Notes: a model not told the origin generated them from the letters alone. Counted from the first letter of the stretch, positions 37,105 through 46,547 are shown. The stretch: DNA of 64,000 nt from Caulobacter segnis ATCC 21756 (GCF_000092285.1 NC_014100.1:2108001-2172000); one strand, 5' to 3'. A program made the numbers and translations.

Positions 37105-38505
37105 ATGTCCACGGAATTCGATGTCGTCGTCATCGGCGCCGGTCCTGGCGGCTATGTGGCCGCGATCCGCGCCAGCCAGTTGGGCCTGAAGACGGCCATC
37201 GTCGAGCGTGAGAACCTGGGCGGCATCTGCCTGAACTGGGGCTGCATCCCCACCAAGGCCCTGCTGAAGTCCGGCGAAATCTACGAGCAGCTCTCGCACC
37301 TGGGCGGCTACGGCCTGTCGGTCGAGAAGGCTTCGTTCGACTTCACCAAGATCATCGAGCGCTCGCGCGGCGTCGCCAAGCAGATGTCGAGCGGCATCGC
37401 CTTCCTGATGAAGAAGCACAAGATCGAGGTGATCGAGGGCGAGGCCAAGCTCGAGAAGGGTAATCCCGCGCCCAAGCTCGTCATCGCGCTGAAGGCCGGC
37501 GGCAGCCGCACGGTTCAGGCCAAGAACGTGATCCTGGCCAGCGGCGCCCGCGCCCGCGAGATCCCGGCCATCGGCGCGGTCTCGGACGGCGACAAGATCT
37601 GGACCTACCGCGACGCCCTGGCGCCCAAGAGCATGCCTAAGTCGCTGGTCGTGATCGGCTCGGGCGCCATCGGCATCGAGTTCGCCAGCTTCTACCGCGC
37701 GCTGGGCGCTGAAGTGACCGTCGTCGAAGCCATCGACCGCATCATGCCTGTCGAGGACGAAGAGGTCTCCAAGGCCGCCCAGAAGGCGTTCGAGAAGCGC
37801 GGCATCAAGTTCCGCATCGGCGCCAAGGTCGGCAAGATCGAGAAGACCAAGGACGGCGTCGCCGTCACGGTCGAGGCCAGCGGCAAGATCGAGCAGTTGA
37901 CCGCCGAGAAGTGCATCGTCGCCGTCGGCATCGCGCCAAACAACGAGGGCCTGGAAGCGCTGGGCGTCAGCCTGGATCGCGGTCACGTCGTCACCGACAA
38001 GCACGGCCGCACCAACGTGCCGGGCCTCTACGCCATCGGCGACATCGCCGGCGGTCCCTGGCTCGCCCACAAGGCCAGCCACGAGGGCATCCACGCCGCC
38101 GAGGCCATCGCCAGCTACAAGACCCCCAACGTCCACTCGCCGATCCCCGGCTGCACCTACGCCAACCCGCAGGTCGCCTCGGTCGGCTACACCGAAGCCG
38201 GCGCCAAGGCCGCGGGCATCGAGGTCAAGGCGGGCCGCTTCCCGTTCCGTGTCAACGGCAAGGCCGTGGCCGCGGGCGAGGTCGAGGGCTTCGTGAAGAC
38301 CGTGTTCGACGCCAAGACTGGCGCCCTGATCGGGGCCCACATGATCGGCCACGAAGTGACCGAGATGATCCAGGGCTTCGTCACCGCGATCACCCTGGAA
38401 GCGACCGAGGAAGACCTGCACGGCATCGTCTATGCTCACCCGACCATGTCGGAAGCCATGCACGAGGCCGCCCTGGACGCCTACGGCCGAGTCCTGCACA
38501 TCTAG
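37105..38505 (+). CDS. lpd: Dihydrolipoamide dehydrogenase (E3)
   Basis: 466 residues. FAD motif FDVVVIGAGPGGYVAAIRASQLG, redox disulphide in ENLGGICLNWGCIPTKALLKSG (C-x4-C), NAD-binding SLVVIGSGAIGIEFASFYRALGAEVTVVE, FAD second motif VPGLYAIGDIAGGPWLAHKASHEG, and the C-terminal catalytic His-Glu pair in IVYAHPTMSEAMHEAALDAYGR. It reoxidises the lipoyl groups of E2 with NAD. The position in the pdh cluster marks it as the E3 of this complex; it may also serve other 2-oxo acid dehydrogenases. Confidence 0.98.
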   Translation: MSTEFDVVVIGAGPGGYVAAIRASQLGLKTAIVERENLGGICLNWGCIPTKALLKSGEIYEQLSHLGGYGLSVEKASFDFTKIIERSRGVAKQMSSGIAFLMKKHKIEVIEGEAKLEKGNPAPKLVIALKAGGSRTVQAKNVILASGARAREIPAIGAVSDGDKIWTYRDALAPKSMPKSLVVIGSGAIGIEFASFYRALGAEVTVVEAIDRIMPVEDEEVSKAAQKAFEKRGIKFRIGAKVGKIEKTKDGVAVTVEASGKIEQLTAEKCIVAVGIAPNNEGLEALGVSLDRGHVVTDKHGRTNVPGLYAIGDIAGGPWLAHKASHEGIHAAEAIASYKTPNVHSPIPGCTYANPQVASVGYTEAGAKAAGIEVKAGRFPFRVNGKAVAAGEVEGFVKTVFDAKTGALIGAHMIGHEVTEMIQGFVTAITLEATEEDLHGIVYAHPTMSEAMHEAALDAYGRVLHI

Positions 38506-38523
38506 GCTCACTAGGGAGACTGG

Positions 38524-39984
38524 ATGGCGCGCAAGGCAGCCGCGACGGGCGAGAAGCCGGCCAAGGCCAGGAAGGGGTCCAAGACGACCCTTTCCGAAGC
38601 CAACCTGGCTGACCTGGGTCCAGAGCGCCTGGCCGCCATCCTGCTCGACCTCTCCAGCGACAGCCACGTTAAGCGCGTGCTGCGTCTCGAGTTGTTCGCG
38701 GAGTCCAGCGCCGAGGGCTTGGCGCTAGAGATCTCGAAGCGCCTCGCGACGATCGGTAAATCCTCGTCGCGCATCCACTGGCGCAAGCGAGCCGCCTTCG
38801 CCAAGGATCTCGACCTGCATCGCCGCATGATCGAGCGGCTGGCGGAGGACGACGCGACAGCCGCGCTGGACCTGATGCTGGACCTGCTGGATCTGGCGAC
38901 GCCCACTTTGGATCGCCTCAGCCAGGCGGAAGGCCCGATCGGCGAAGTCTTTCTGGCCGCGCGCGACGGCGTCGGCGCGATCGCCGCCAAGGCCATGCCC
39001 GATCCCGTCGCGCTGGCCGACCGGGTCGCAAGGCTGCTGCGGCGTGACGACTACGCTCAGTTTGGACCGCTGGTGAACGCCGTGACGCCGGCGCTCGGCG
39101 CCAAGGGGCAGGCGCATCTGCGCGAGACGCTGGAAAAGATGCTCGCCGCGCGCTTGACCCGCTCGGCGCATCTCTTCGACGCCCAGGGCGCGATCTACAA
39201 GGACGCCTTGCGCCGCCTGGCCGACGCCAGCGGCGATGTCGACGCCTTCGAGGCGACCTTCTCGCCGGAGCTGCGCAGAACGCCTCTGGTCTCCGCGGAG
39301 ATCGCGCGGCGGCTGCTGGAAGCGGGGAGGGCTGAGGACGCCCTGGGGACCCTGCAGGCTGGCGCGCCAGGAGAGCAGCGCGGTCGTCACCAGAGCGCCG
39401 TCGAGGAGCGCGTCGCCTGGGAAGACGCGATGCTGGAGGCGCTGGAGGCGACGGGCCATCACGAGGAGGCTCAAAAGCGCCGTTGGGCGGACTTCGAGGC
39501 GACGCTGTCAATCAGCCGCCTGCGCGCCTATCTGAAGGGCCTGCCGGATTTCGACGACGTCGAGGCCGAGGACCAGGCCAAGGCGGTCGCCAAGCGCTTC
39601 CCGCGCTTCGACACGGCTCTGGCCTTCCTGGTCTCCTGGCCTGACCTTCCGGCGGCCGCCCGGCTGGTGCTGTCGCGGTCGGGCGAGATCAATGGCGCGG
39701 ACGACACTCTGGTCGTCGAGGCCGCGCGCCGGCTGGAGGGCAGTCATCCTCTGGCGGCCACCCTGTTGCTGCGAGCGTCAATCCAGTACGTCCTGACCTA
39801 CGGCGTGGCGACCCGCTATGCGGAAGCCGCCCGCCAATTGCTTGAGGCGGAGTCCTTGTCGGCCATGATCGGGGACTATGGCGAGTACCCCGACCACGCC
39901 GCGTTCGTCTCGGATCTGCGTGCGCTGCACAGCCGCAAACAGGGCTTCCGCGCGGAGCTGGAAGCCCTGGGCGGCGCCTTCTAG
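38524..39984 (+). CDS. DUF6880-like helical protein
   Basis: 486 residues, starting 18 bases after lpd with a purine-rich site (AGGGAGACTGG). The N-terminus is basic (MARKAAATGEKPAKARKGSK); then LADLGPERLAAILLDLSSDSHVKRVLRLELFA and SSRIHWRKRAAFAKDLDLHRRMIERLAEDD fit what I know of the DUF6880 family. The whole protein is predicted helical repeats, with no membrane segment or signal. I cannot assign a function. Its distance from lpd suggests co-transcription with the pyruvate dehydrogenase genes. It overlaps the end of the convergent doxX by 4 bases. Confidence 0.75.
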   Translation: MARKAAATGEKPAKARKGSKTTLSEANLADLGPERLAAILLDLSSDSHVKRVLRLELFAESSAEGLALEISKRLATIGKSSSRIHWRKRAAFAKDLDLHRRMIERLAEDDATAALDLMLDLLDLATPTLDRLSQAEGPIGEVFLAARDGVGAIAAKAMPDPVALADRVARLLRRDDYAQFGPLVNAVTPALGAKGQAHLRETLEKMLAARLTRSAHLFDAQGAIYKDALRRLADASGDVDAFEATFSPELRRTPLVSAEIARRLLEAGRAEDALGTLQAGAPGEQRGRHQSAVEERVAWEDAMLEALEATGHHEEAQKRRWADFEATLSISRLRAYLKGLPDFDDVEAEDQAKAVAKRFPRFDTALAFLVSWPDLPAAARLVLSRSGEINGADDTLVVEAARRLEGSHPLAATLLLRASIQYVLTYGVATRYAEAARQLLEAESLSAMIGDYGEYPDHAAFVSDLRALHSRKQGFRAELEALGGAF

Positions 39985-40376
39985 GGACGTTTGCGCACTT
40001 GGGCGTCTACGCTCCACTCGCCGGGTCCCTGGAACACCAGGTATAAAAAGACGAAGCAGAACAGGATCGCCGCTTCGCCGCCATTCAGGGCCGGCCAGAA
40101 GCCCTTGCTTCCGTGCGCCAGGAAATAGGCGATGGCCATCTGGCCGGACAGCACGAAAGCGACCGGTCGGGTGAACAGGCCGACCGTGAGCAGGACGCCG
40201 CCGATGATCTCGAGCCAGGCCGCCGCCAGCAGCAGCGGTGGCAGCGGATCCGGAGCGCCGGGTTGAGCGGCCGGGAAGTGCAGCAGCTTCATCAGCCCAT
40301 GCTCCATGAAGAGCAGGGCGGCGACGATACGCAGCACGCTGAGGACGCGGGGCGACCAGATGACGAGGCGTTCCAT
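39981..40376 (-). CDS. DoxX family membrane protein
   Basis: 131 residues with four membrane segments (about 8-26 MEHG type, 48-66, 72-92 and 95-118). The start VLSVLRIVAALLFMEHGLMKLLHFP and the motif LEIIGGVLLTVGLFTRPVAFVLSGQMAIAYFLAH are typical of DoxX. Members are membrane proteins linked with thiol/oxidative stress or quinol oxidation, but the function of this one is unknown. AAGGAGGAAAG precedes the ATG. It ends against the DUF6880-like gene. Confidence 0.87.
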   Translation of the reverse strand: MERLVIWSPRVLSVLRIVAALLFMEHGLMKLLHFPAAQPGAPDPLPPLLLAAAWLEIIGGVLLTVGLFTRPVAFVLSGQMAIAYFLAHGSKGFWPALNGGEAAILFCFVFLYLVFQGPGEWSVDAQVRKRP

Positions 40377-40424
40377 GCCTTTCCTCCTTAGTGACGCTTA
40401 TTCAACGCCCGGAAGGCGGATTGG

Positions 40425-41978
40425 TCACGCCGCGCGGGTGTCGGTCTCGGCCATGCGCTGGATCGCGACATAGTCGGTTTTGCCACTGCCCAGCACGGGC
40501 ACCTCGGTGACCTTCAGAATCTTGCGCGGCACGGCCAATTCCGGCGCCCCGATCGTCTGGGCGTGGGCGACCAGAGGCGCGACGTCGGCGTCGGGGCGGT
40601 CGGTGACCAGGATCAGCTTCTCGCCCTTTTTCTTGTCCGGCAGGGAGATGACCGCGTGACGACCGTCCGGCCACACGGCGGACGCCAGGTCCTCGGCGGC
40701 CGTCAGGGAGACCATCTCGCCGCCGATCTTGGCGAAGCGCTTCACGCGGCCCTTGATGGTGATCCACTGGTCGTCGGTCATGGTGACCACGTCGCCGGTG
40801 TCGTGCCAGCCGTCCTCGGGAGGATCGACGCCGCCGTCCTCGCGCAGATAGCCAGCCATGATGTTGGGGCCGCGCACGAAGAAGCGACCGCCCTCGGCGA
40901 TGCCCTCGACGGGCTCGATCCGCACCTCCTGGCCCGGCAGCAGGCCGCCGACCGTGCCCGGGCGATTGTCGAGCGGCTTGTTCACGGCGATGACAGGCGA
41001 GGCCTCGGTCGCGCCATAGCCTTCCAGCACAGGCACGCCGCCGAAGCGCTCCTTGATCAAGGCGTGGGTCTCATCGCGCACCTTCTCGGCGCCGCAGACG
41101 ATGAACTTTAGCCCCGCCAACTCGTCGGTGTCGGAGGCGCGGGCGTACTGGTTTACGAAGGTGTCGGTCGCCAGCAGGATTGAGGCCTTACAGTCCTTGA
41201 TCAGCGGCGGGATCTGCTTGGTGTGCAGGGGCGACGGGTACTGGAACGCCTTCATGCCGGTCAGGATCGGCAGGACCACGCCGCCGGTCAGGCCGAAGCA
41301 GTGAAACACCGGCAGCGGGTTGAACATCACCCAGTTGGGATCGAGTTCGATGTGCGCCGCGATCTGCACGGCGTTCTGGACAAGGTTCTCCTGGGTCAGG
41401 ACCACGCCGCGCGGCGCGCCAAAGCTGCCTGAGGTAAATAGCACCACGCCCTTGTCAGAGGGCTTGGCCGGTGCGCGGAACTGGCGCGGGAACAAGCCGG
41501 CGGCCGCGGCGAACAGCTTGTCGCCCAGGCCGATCGTGGCGCGCACGTCCTCGAGATAGGTGATCTCGGCCTGCACCCCGATCGCATCGATGATGTCGTG
41601 AAGCTTGCCGAGCTCCACGAACTTATGGGCGGTCAGGACGCGTTTGATCCCCGCCAGTCGGCAGGCGGCCTTGATGTTCCGCAGGCCCGCCGTGAAGTTC
41701 AGCATGGTCGGCACGCGGCCAAAGGCGTGCAGGGCGAAGAAGGTCACCACCGCCCCCGCGCCAGACGGCAAAAGCACGCCGACGTTCTCGCCAGGACGGG
41801 TCATGGCGGCGATCTTGCGGCCCAAGGCGAAGCTGGCCCGGATCAGGTCCGTATAGCTGAGCGGATTGCGATCCTGGTCCTCCAGGATCTGCTTCCTAGC
41901 GCCATACTTGTCGCGGGCGTCGATAAGGGCGTCGAAGAGGGCTTTTTGGCCGTTTCGCGCGTCGTAAGCTACCGGCAT
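40425..41978 (-). CDS. AMP-dependent acyl-CoA/acyl-ACP synthetase (Aas-like)
   Basis: 517 residues of the ANL superfamily. The ATP loop is LFTSGSFGAPRGVVLT, then the A5 motif EGYGATEASPV, A7 GWHDTGDVVTM, the hinge GRVKRFAKIGGEMVSL and the C-terminal catalytic Lys in VPVLGSGKTDY. The pattern of GSG and KIGGEMVSL is close to the synthetase half of Aas (2-acylglycerophosphoethanolamine acyltransferase/acyl-ACP synthetase), but the acyltransferase half is absent. It activates a fatty acid to the adenylate and then a thioester; the exact acyl chain is unknown. It lies alone between doxX and lipA, divergent from lipA. Confidence 0.88.
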   Translation of the reverse strand: MPVAYDARNGQKALFDALIDARDKYGARKQILEDQDRNPLSYTDLIRASFALGRKIAAMTRPGENVGVLLPSGAGAVVTFFALHAFGRVPTMLNFTAGLRNIKAACRLAGIKRVLTAHKFVELGKLHDIIDAIGVQAEITYLEDVRATIGLGDKLFAAAAGLFPRQFRAPAKPSDKGVVLFTSGSFGAPRGVVLTQENLVQNAVQIAAHIELDPNWVMFNPLPVFHCFGLTGGVVLPILTGMKAFQYPSPLHTKQIPPLIKDCKASILLATDTFVNQYARASDTDELAGLKFIVCGAEKVRDETHALIKERFGGVPVLEGYGATEASPVIAVNKPLDNRPGTVGGLLPGQEVRIEPVEGIAEGGRFFVRGPNIMAGYLREDGGVDPPEDGWHDTGDVVTMTDDQWITIKGRVKRFAKIGGEMVSLTAAEDLASAVWPDGRHAVISLPDKKKGEKLILVTDRPDADVAPLVAHAQTIGAPELAVPRKILKVTEVPVLGSGKTDYVAIQRMAETDTRAA

Positions 41979-42178
41979 CCCGCCGAAACCTCCCCGAAAA
42001 GCGATGACCGCTTTCGTTCGTTAGACGCCGAGTCTGCCGAGGAAGGTCTCGCTTTGCAAGAATGAGTCACAAAGCGTGAGTTTCGGCCTTTGTGGCGTAA
42101 GGCCTTGAGCAATCCCTACGGTTCCATCGTGGTCGTTCCCGGACCCGGGAGTGATTCCGTCACGAAAGGGGTCTTAAG

Positions 42179-42200
42179 CAGGATCAAGCGCTTGATCCTG
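42179..42200. promoter_or_regulatory. Perfect 22-base palindrome before lipA
   Basis: The half site CAGGATCAAGC is followed at once by its exact reverse complement, 26 bases before the lipA start. No T run follows. It may be an operator, or an RNA stem in the leader. Nothing like it occurs before the other lipoate or pdh genes here. Confidence 0.55.
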
Positions 42201-42226
42201 AAGCCAAGAAGACCGATTTAGGCGCC

Positions 42227-43204
42227 ATGGCCACGGTGATCGACACCCTCAAGGCTCGCGGCTCGGAAGACCGGGCGGCGCGCCACCCCGAAAAGCAGAA
42301 CCGTCCTGATACGCCGGTGCTCCGCAAACCCGAGTGGCTGCGCGTCCGCGCCCCGGGTTCGGGTCAGTACAACGAGACCAAGAGCATCGTGCGGGAAAAC
42401 CGCCTGCATACGGTCTGCGAGGAAGCGGCCTGTCCGAACATCGGCGAGTGCTGGAGCCAGAAGCACGCGACCATGATGATCATGGGCGAGATCTGCACCC
42501 GCGCCTGCGCCTTCTGCAACGTCACGACCGGCCTGCCGACCCAGCTGGACCCCGACGAACCGCGCCGTGTGGCCGAGGCCGTCGCCAAGATGGGTCTCAA
42601 GCACGTGGTCATCACCTCGGTCGACCGCGACGACCTGCTGGACGGCGGCGCGCGTCACTTCGCCGAGGTGGTCACCGCGATCCGCGCGGCTGCGCCGGGA
42701 ACGACGATCGAAATCCTGACCCCGGACTTCCTGCGCAAGGACGGGGCCGAGACGGTGGTGATCGACTCCAAGCCGGACGTCTTCAACCACAATCTCGAGA
42801 CCGTGCCGCGGCTCTATCTGAAGATCCGCCCCGGCGCGCGCTACTACAACTCGCTGCGCCTGCTGGACCGCGTGAAGCAGCGCGATCCCTCCCAGTTCAC
42901 CAAGTCCGGCCTGATGGTCGGCTTGGGCGAGACCAAGGAGGAGGTCATGCAGGTGATGGACGACATGCGCTCGGCCGGAGTCGACTTCATCACCATCGGC
43001 CAGTATCTGCAGCCGACCCGCAAGCACGCGGCCGTCGAACGGTTCGTCACGCCCGAGGAGTTCAAGGCCTACGAGGCGATCGCCCGGGCCAAGGGCTTCC
43101 TGATGGTCTCGTCCAGCCCGCTGACCCGCTCGTCGCACCACGCTGGCGACGACTTCGCCAAGCTGCAGGCCGCGCGCCGCGCGCTCGACGCCCGCAAGGC
43201 CTGA
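42227..43204 (+). CDS. lipA: Lipoyl synthase
   Basis: 325 residues. A radical-SAM enzyme that inserts two sulphurs into octanoyl chains on E2 and GcvH. The SAM cluster is in [13 protein letters not shown] (C-x3-C-x2-C); the auxiliary cluster, which is the sulphur source, is in [14 protein letters not shown] (C-x4-C-x5-C), and the C-terminal [10 protein letters not shown] supplies the Ser ligand. All are present, so the enzyme should be active. It supplies the lipoyl groups of PdhB and PdhC encoded 6-8 kb upstream. A Coq10-like gene follows after 4 bases. Confidence 0.98.
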   Translation: MATVIDTLKARGSEDRAARHPEKQNRPDTPVLRKPEWLRVRAPGSGQYNETKSIVRENRLHTVCEEAACPNIGECWSQKHATMMIMGEICTRACAFCNVTTGLPTQLDPDEPRRVAEAVAKMGLKHVVITSVDRDDLLDGGARHFAEVVTAIRAAAPGTTIEILTPDFLRKDGAETVVIDSKPDVFNHNLETVPRLYLKIRPGARYYNSLRLLDRVKQRDPSQFTKSGLMVGLGETKEEVMQVMDDMRSAGVDFITIGQYLQPTRKHAAVERFVTPEEFKAYEAIARAKGFLMVSSSPLTRSSHHAGDDFAKLQAARRALDARKA

Positions 43205-43208
43205 CGCC

Positions 43209-43661
43209 TTGCATCGTCACGTGGTGACGCGCGTGCTGCCGTACGCGCCGGAGCAACTGTTCCAACTCGTCGGCGACGTCGAGGCCTATCCCAGCTTCGT
43301 GCCGTGGATCACCGGCATGCGCACCTGGAACGCGCGTGAGGACGGGCCAATCAGCACCGTCGACGCCGAGGCCCAGGTCGGCTTCTCGTTCCTGCGCGAG
43401 AAGTTCGCGACGCGAGTTCGCCGCGATAGCGACGCGCTCAGCATCGACGTCAATCTGCTGTACGGCCCGTTCAAGCGCCTGGCGAACGCCTGGCGCTTCA
43501 TTCCGGAAGAGGGCGCGACGCGCATCGAGTTCACGATCGAATTCGCCTTCAAGTCGCTGATGCTGGACGCGCTGCTGGCCGCCAATGTCGACAAGGCCGC
43601 CGGCAAGTTGATCGCGTGCTTCGAGGATCGCGCTCGGCAGATCTACGGATCGCAGGCCTAG
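43209..43661 (+). CDS. Coq10/RatA family ubiquinone-binding START protein
   Basis: 150 residues from a TTG at 43209, four bases after lipA (GTG codons follow at 43221 and 43224). It starts MHRHVVTRVLPYAPEQLFQLVGDVEAYPSFVPWI, the signature of the RatA/Coq10 group, and runs through the START-like barrel to a long C-terminal helix. Homologues bind ubiquinone and support respiration; the E. coli member was also reported as a ribosome-associated toxin. The lipA-coq10 pair, often followed by cinA, is a common alphaproteobacterial arrangement, and fits a respiratory role. Confidence 0.88.
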   Translation: MHRHVVTRVLPYAPEQLFQLVGDVEAYPSFVPWITGMRTWNAREDGPISTVDAEAQVGFSFLREKFATRVRRDSDALSIDVNLLYGPFKRLANAWRFIPEEGATRIEFTIEFAFKSLMLDALLAANVDKAAGKLIACFEDRARQIYGSQA

Positions 43662-44770
43662 TCCTTCGGCCCGACGGCCTCCTCGACGCGTTCCTCGAAG
43701 TCGCCAAGATTGGCGAACAGGTTCTCGATCGCGAACACCAGGCCGAACACCCGCGCGGCGCCGTCGAACTCGAGATCGCGGGTGACGCCCTTTTCGCGCA
43801 AGCCCTCGAAACACGTCTGGAAGGTCTGGTGAGCGGCCGCAAAGCCTATGCGGTCTGGCTTGGGCCCGCCGGCAAGGAGGTCCGCCGATGCTCTCAGGAA
43901 TTGGCTGCAGGCCTCGAGCATGTCGGCGGCGGCGGGCGCGATGGCGTCCGGCAAATCGCCTCGCACGGCGCGGCTGACCATCACCGTGTCATTGCGCAGT
44001 CGCCACAACGTCCGTGGCAAGGCCTCGGACACCGAACGATCGCTCAGTCGCGAGGCGCTTTCGCGATCGGCTTCCGTCACGGCCGTCTGAAGCTTGGCGA
44101 GCGCCGCGCGGAGATCGTCCTGAGCCTTGAGGTAGTCCGTCGGGCCAGGCGTTCCGCGAAGCGCCAGGACGTGGCTTTCCAGGATGTGCGCCTGCAGGCC
44201 GGCGATCTTCTGGATGCTGGCGACGACGGACGCGTGGGCGCGCGCAGGGAAGATCAGCAACGTCGCCGCGACACCGACCAAGCTGCCGACCGTGATCTCG
44301 GCGACCCGGAGACCGGCGGCGATCAGCGGGTCCATGTGCGTCGTCGTGCCGATCAGCATGATCACGGCGGTGACCGGGGCCGCCTTCAGCGAAGGCCTCA
44401 TCGAGACCAGGAAAGCGAGCAACGCCACCGTCACGCACAGGATCAGGCCGCCGAACTCCGGCCAGCGCGTATGGAGATAGGCCGCCACGGCGCCGGCGAG
44501 GGCCCCGACCACCGTGCCCAGGAAGCGCTCGATCGATGCGGTGATCGTCGCGCCAAGGCTCGCCTGGACCACGATGACGGCGGTGAACACCGCCCAGTAG
44601 CCCTGTGGCAGGCGCAGCAGGGTCGCCAGGGCGTAGGCCGCGCCGGCGGCGGCGGAGACGCGAATGGCGTGGCGGATCTCCGTCTTGCGGGCGGCGGCGG
44701 CTTTCAGCGCCCGCTGCGAGAGGTTGGCGCCGGTGAAGCGCCGCCAATCGCTGGGCGAGGTCTCAGGCAC
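43658..44770 (-). CDS. FUSC family inner-membrane protein (aromatic acid exporter-like)
   Basis: 370 residues from a GTG that overlaps the cinA stop by one base. The N-terminal half has about six membrane segments (AGAAYALATLLRLPQGYWAVFTAVIVVQASLGATITASIERFLGTVVGALAGA is the FUSC signature), and the C-terminal half is a cytoplasmic helical domain. Family members such as AaeB export aromatic acids. No periplasmic adaptor or outer-membrane gene is near, so the exporter role is uncertain. Converges on the coq10-type gene, overlapping its stop by 4 bases. Confidence 0.85.
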   Translation of the reverse strand: MPETSPSDWRRFTGANLSQRALKAAAARKTEIRHAIRVSAAAGAAYALATLLRLPQGYWAVFTAVIVVQASLGATITASIERFLGTVVGALAGAVAAYLHTRWPEFGGLILCVTVALLAFLVSMRPSLKAAPVTAVIMLIGTTTHMDPLIAAGLRVAEITVGSLVGVAATLLIFPARAHASVVASIQKIAGLQAHILESHVLALRGTPGPTDYLKAQDDLRAALAKLQTAVTEADRESASRLSDRSVSEALPRTLWRLRNDTVMVSRAVRGDLPDAIAPAAADMLEACSQFLRASADLLAGGPKPDRIGFAAAHQTFQTCFEGLREKGVTRDLEFDGAARVFGLVFAIENLFANLGDFEERVEEAVGPKD

Positions 44771-45263
44771 TAGGCCACCGCCTCGCGGAGCATTTCCAGC
44801 GCCGTGACGATCGCGGCCAGCTGGACGGCCTCACGGGTGTCGCCCAGAAACCGCTCGTGGCGATGGACGACCGAGCGGTTGGCGCGGGCTACGGCGAAGT
44901 GAACTGTGCCGACCGGTTTCAGCGGCGTGCCGCCTCCGGGGCCTGCGACGCCGGTGATCGCGACGGCCACGTGGCCGTTGCTCTCTCTAAGCGCGCCTTC
45001 GGCCATCATCCGGGCGACGGGTTCCGACACCGCGCCATGGTCGGCGATCAGGTCGCCAGGAACACCCAGCATCTCGGACTTGGCCCGGTTGGTGTAGGTG
45101 ACGAAGCCGCGCTCGAAGACGTCCGAGGCGCCGGGGATGGCGCAAATCGCGCCTGCGACGAGGCCGCCGGTGCAACTCTCCGCCGTGTGACCAGGCGTAG
45201 GGAGCGACCGCGCGCCTCGTCGATCAACAGGCGGGCCAGGGTCTCTATCTCCAGCGGGAACAT
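44770..45263 (-). pseudogene. CinA family protein (nicotinamide-nucleotide amidohydrolase domain), frameshifted as written
   Basis: The N-terminal MFPLEIETLARLLIDEARGRSLRLVT is in one frame, and the rest (ESCTGGLVAGAICAIPG, VFERGFVTYTNRAKSEMLGVP, AVAITGVAGPGGG) in another. The break is at about 45184-45190, where ACACGG stands for an expected ACGG; taking out two bases restores TAESCTGG and a protein of 163 residues, the normal size of the domain. The enzyme deamidates NMN to nicotinate mononucleotide. The break hits the most conserved motif, so the gene as written is dead. A sequencing error is possible, as for ssb. Lies between ispDF and the FUSC gene. Confidence 0.8.
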
Positions 45264-45299
45264 GCGAGTCTCCGTCTTCGCGCCGTCAGCCTAGCCTGT

Positions 45300-46448
45300 T
45301 CAGGCCGGAGTCTCGACCGATACGACGGCGGAGGCGGCGAGGCCTTCGCCGCGACCCGTGAAGCCCATCTTCTCGGTGGTGGTCGCCTTGACGCTGACGC
45401 GATCGACCGGAAGTCCCAGGATCTCCGCCAGCCGCTCGCGCATCGCTTGACGGTGCGGTTTGATCTTGGGCCGCTCGCAGATCAGCGTGACATCGACATT
45501 GATGATCGCGCCGCCCTTCGCGGTCACGAGGTCGGCGGCGTGTTTCAGAAACAGGTCCGAGGCCGCGCCTTTCCATTGCGGATCGGTGGGCGGGAAGTGA
45601 TCGCCGATGTCGCCTTCGCCGATCGCGCCGAGAATGGCGTCGGTCAGGGCGTGCAGGCCGGCGTCGGCGTCCGAGTGGCCGATCAGGGTCTCGTCGTGCT
45701 TGATCGCGACGCCGCAAAGCCAGACTTCCTCGCCCGGTCCCCAGCGGTGGGCGTCGAAGCCTTGACCGACACGGGTGACGCGCGTGGCGCCGGCTAGGCG
45801 TTCGGCCATGGCGAAGTCCTCTGGATAGGTCAATTTCATCAGCAACGGATCGCCGGGCGCGATCGCGACGCGTCCGCCAGCGGCTTCCACCACCTGGACG
45901 TCGTCGGTCGGCTCGTCGCCCGACCAAGCGGCATAGGCCTCGATCAGGGTCCGTCGACGGGCGGCCTGGGGCGTCTGGGCGCGCCACAGATGCTCGCGAG
46001 AGGTCGTCACGGGGTTCTGGTCCGGTTCGGCGCGCTTGAGGGTGTCGGCGACGGGGAGGGCGGGCAGGGCGGCGTCGGCGTCTCCGAGCGCCGTCAGAAC
46101 GTCGCGGATCGTCTTCTGGGCCAGCAGGGGGCGCGCCGCGTCGTGGACCAGCACGGGTTCGTCCGCCGGGCGATGAGCCAGGGCGGCCAAGCCAGCCTGA
46201 ACCGAGAGGGCTCGAGTAGCGCCTCCGCGCGCTGGCCGCCAACCCGCGAGCCCTTGCAGGACGTCCGGCAGCGCCGTTTCGCCCTCATCGGTCGTCACGA
46301 CCACGACCTCCGACGCGCCGGCCGCGAGGAACGCCTCGACAGACCACCTCAGAACGGGTTTGCAGGCCAACATGCGCCATTGCTTGGCCTGGCCCGGGCC
46401 TGCTCGGGTTCCCGAGCCGGCGGCGACGATCACGGCGGAGAAGCTCAT
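45300..46448 (-). CDS. ispDF: Bifunctional IspD/IspF enzyme of the MEP pathway
   Basis: 382 residues. The N-terminal half (1 to about 220) is MEP cytidylyltransferase: IVAAGSGTRAGPGQAKQWRML, VLVHDAARPLL and DDVQVVEAAGGRVAIAPGDPLLMKLTYPEDFAMAE. The C-terminal half is 2-C-methyl-D-erythritol 2,4-cyclodiphosphate synthase: VGQGFDAHRWGPGEEVWLCG (Asp/His metal ligands), HSDADAGLHALTDAILGAIGEGDIGDHFPP and VDVTLICERPKIKPHRQAM. The fused enzyme is common in alphaproteobacteria and makes isoprenoid precursors. It is divergent from dusB. Confidence 0.97.
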   Translation of the reverse strand: MSFSAVIVAAGSGTRAGPGQAKQWRMLACKPVLRWSVEAFLAAGASEVVVVTTDEGETALPDVLQGLAGWRPARGGATRALSVQAGLAALAHRPADEPVLVHDAARPLLAQKTIRDVLTALGDADAALPALPVADTLKRAEPDQNPVTTSREHLWRAQTPQAARRRTLIEAYAAWSGDEPTDDVQVVEAAGGRVAIAPGDPLLMKLTYPEDFAMAERLAGATRVTRVGQGFDAHRWGPGEEVWLCGVAIKHDETLIGHSDADAGLHALTDAILGAIGEGDIGDHFPPTDPQWKGAASDLFLKHAADLVTAKGGAIINVDVTLICERPKIKPHRQAMRERLAEILGLPVDRVSVKATTTEKMGFTGRGEGLAASAVVSVETPA

Positions 46449-46547
46449 GGGGGCTGTTTAGTCGGACGACGTCCCTTGTCCAGTCGATACGGGCTTTACT
46501 GCGCCGCACAATGTGCCTAAAAAGAATGCTACGGGGATGATCATAAA

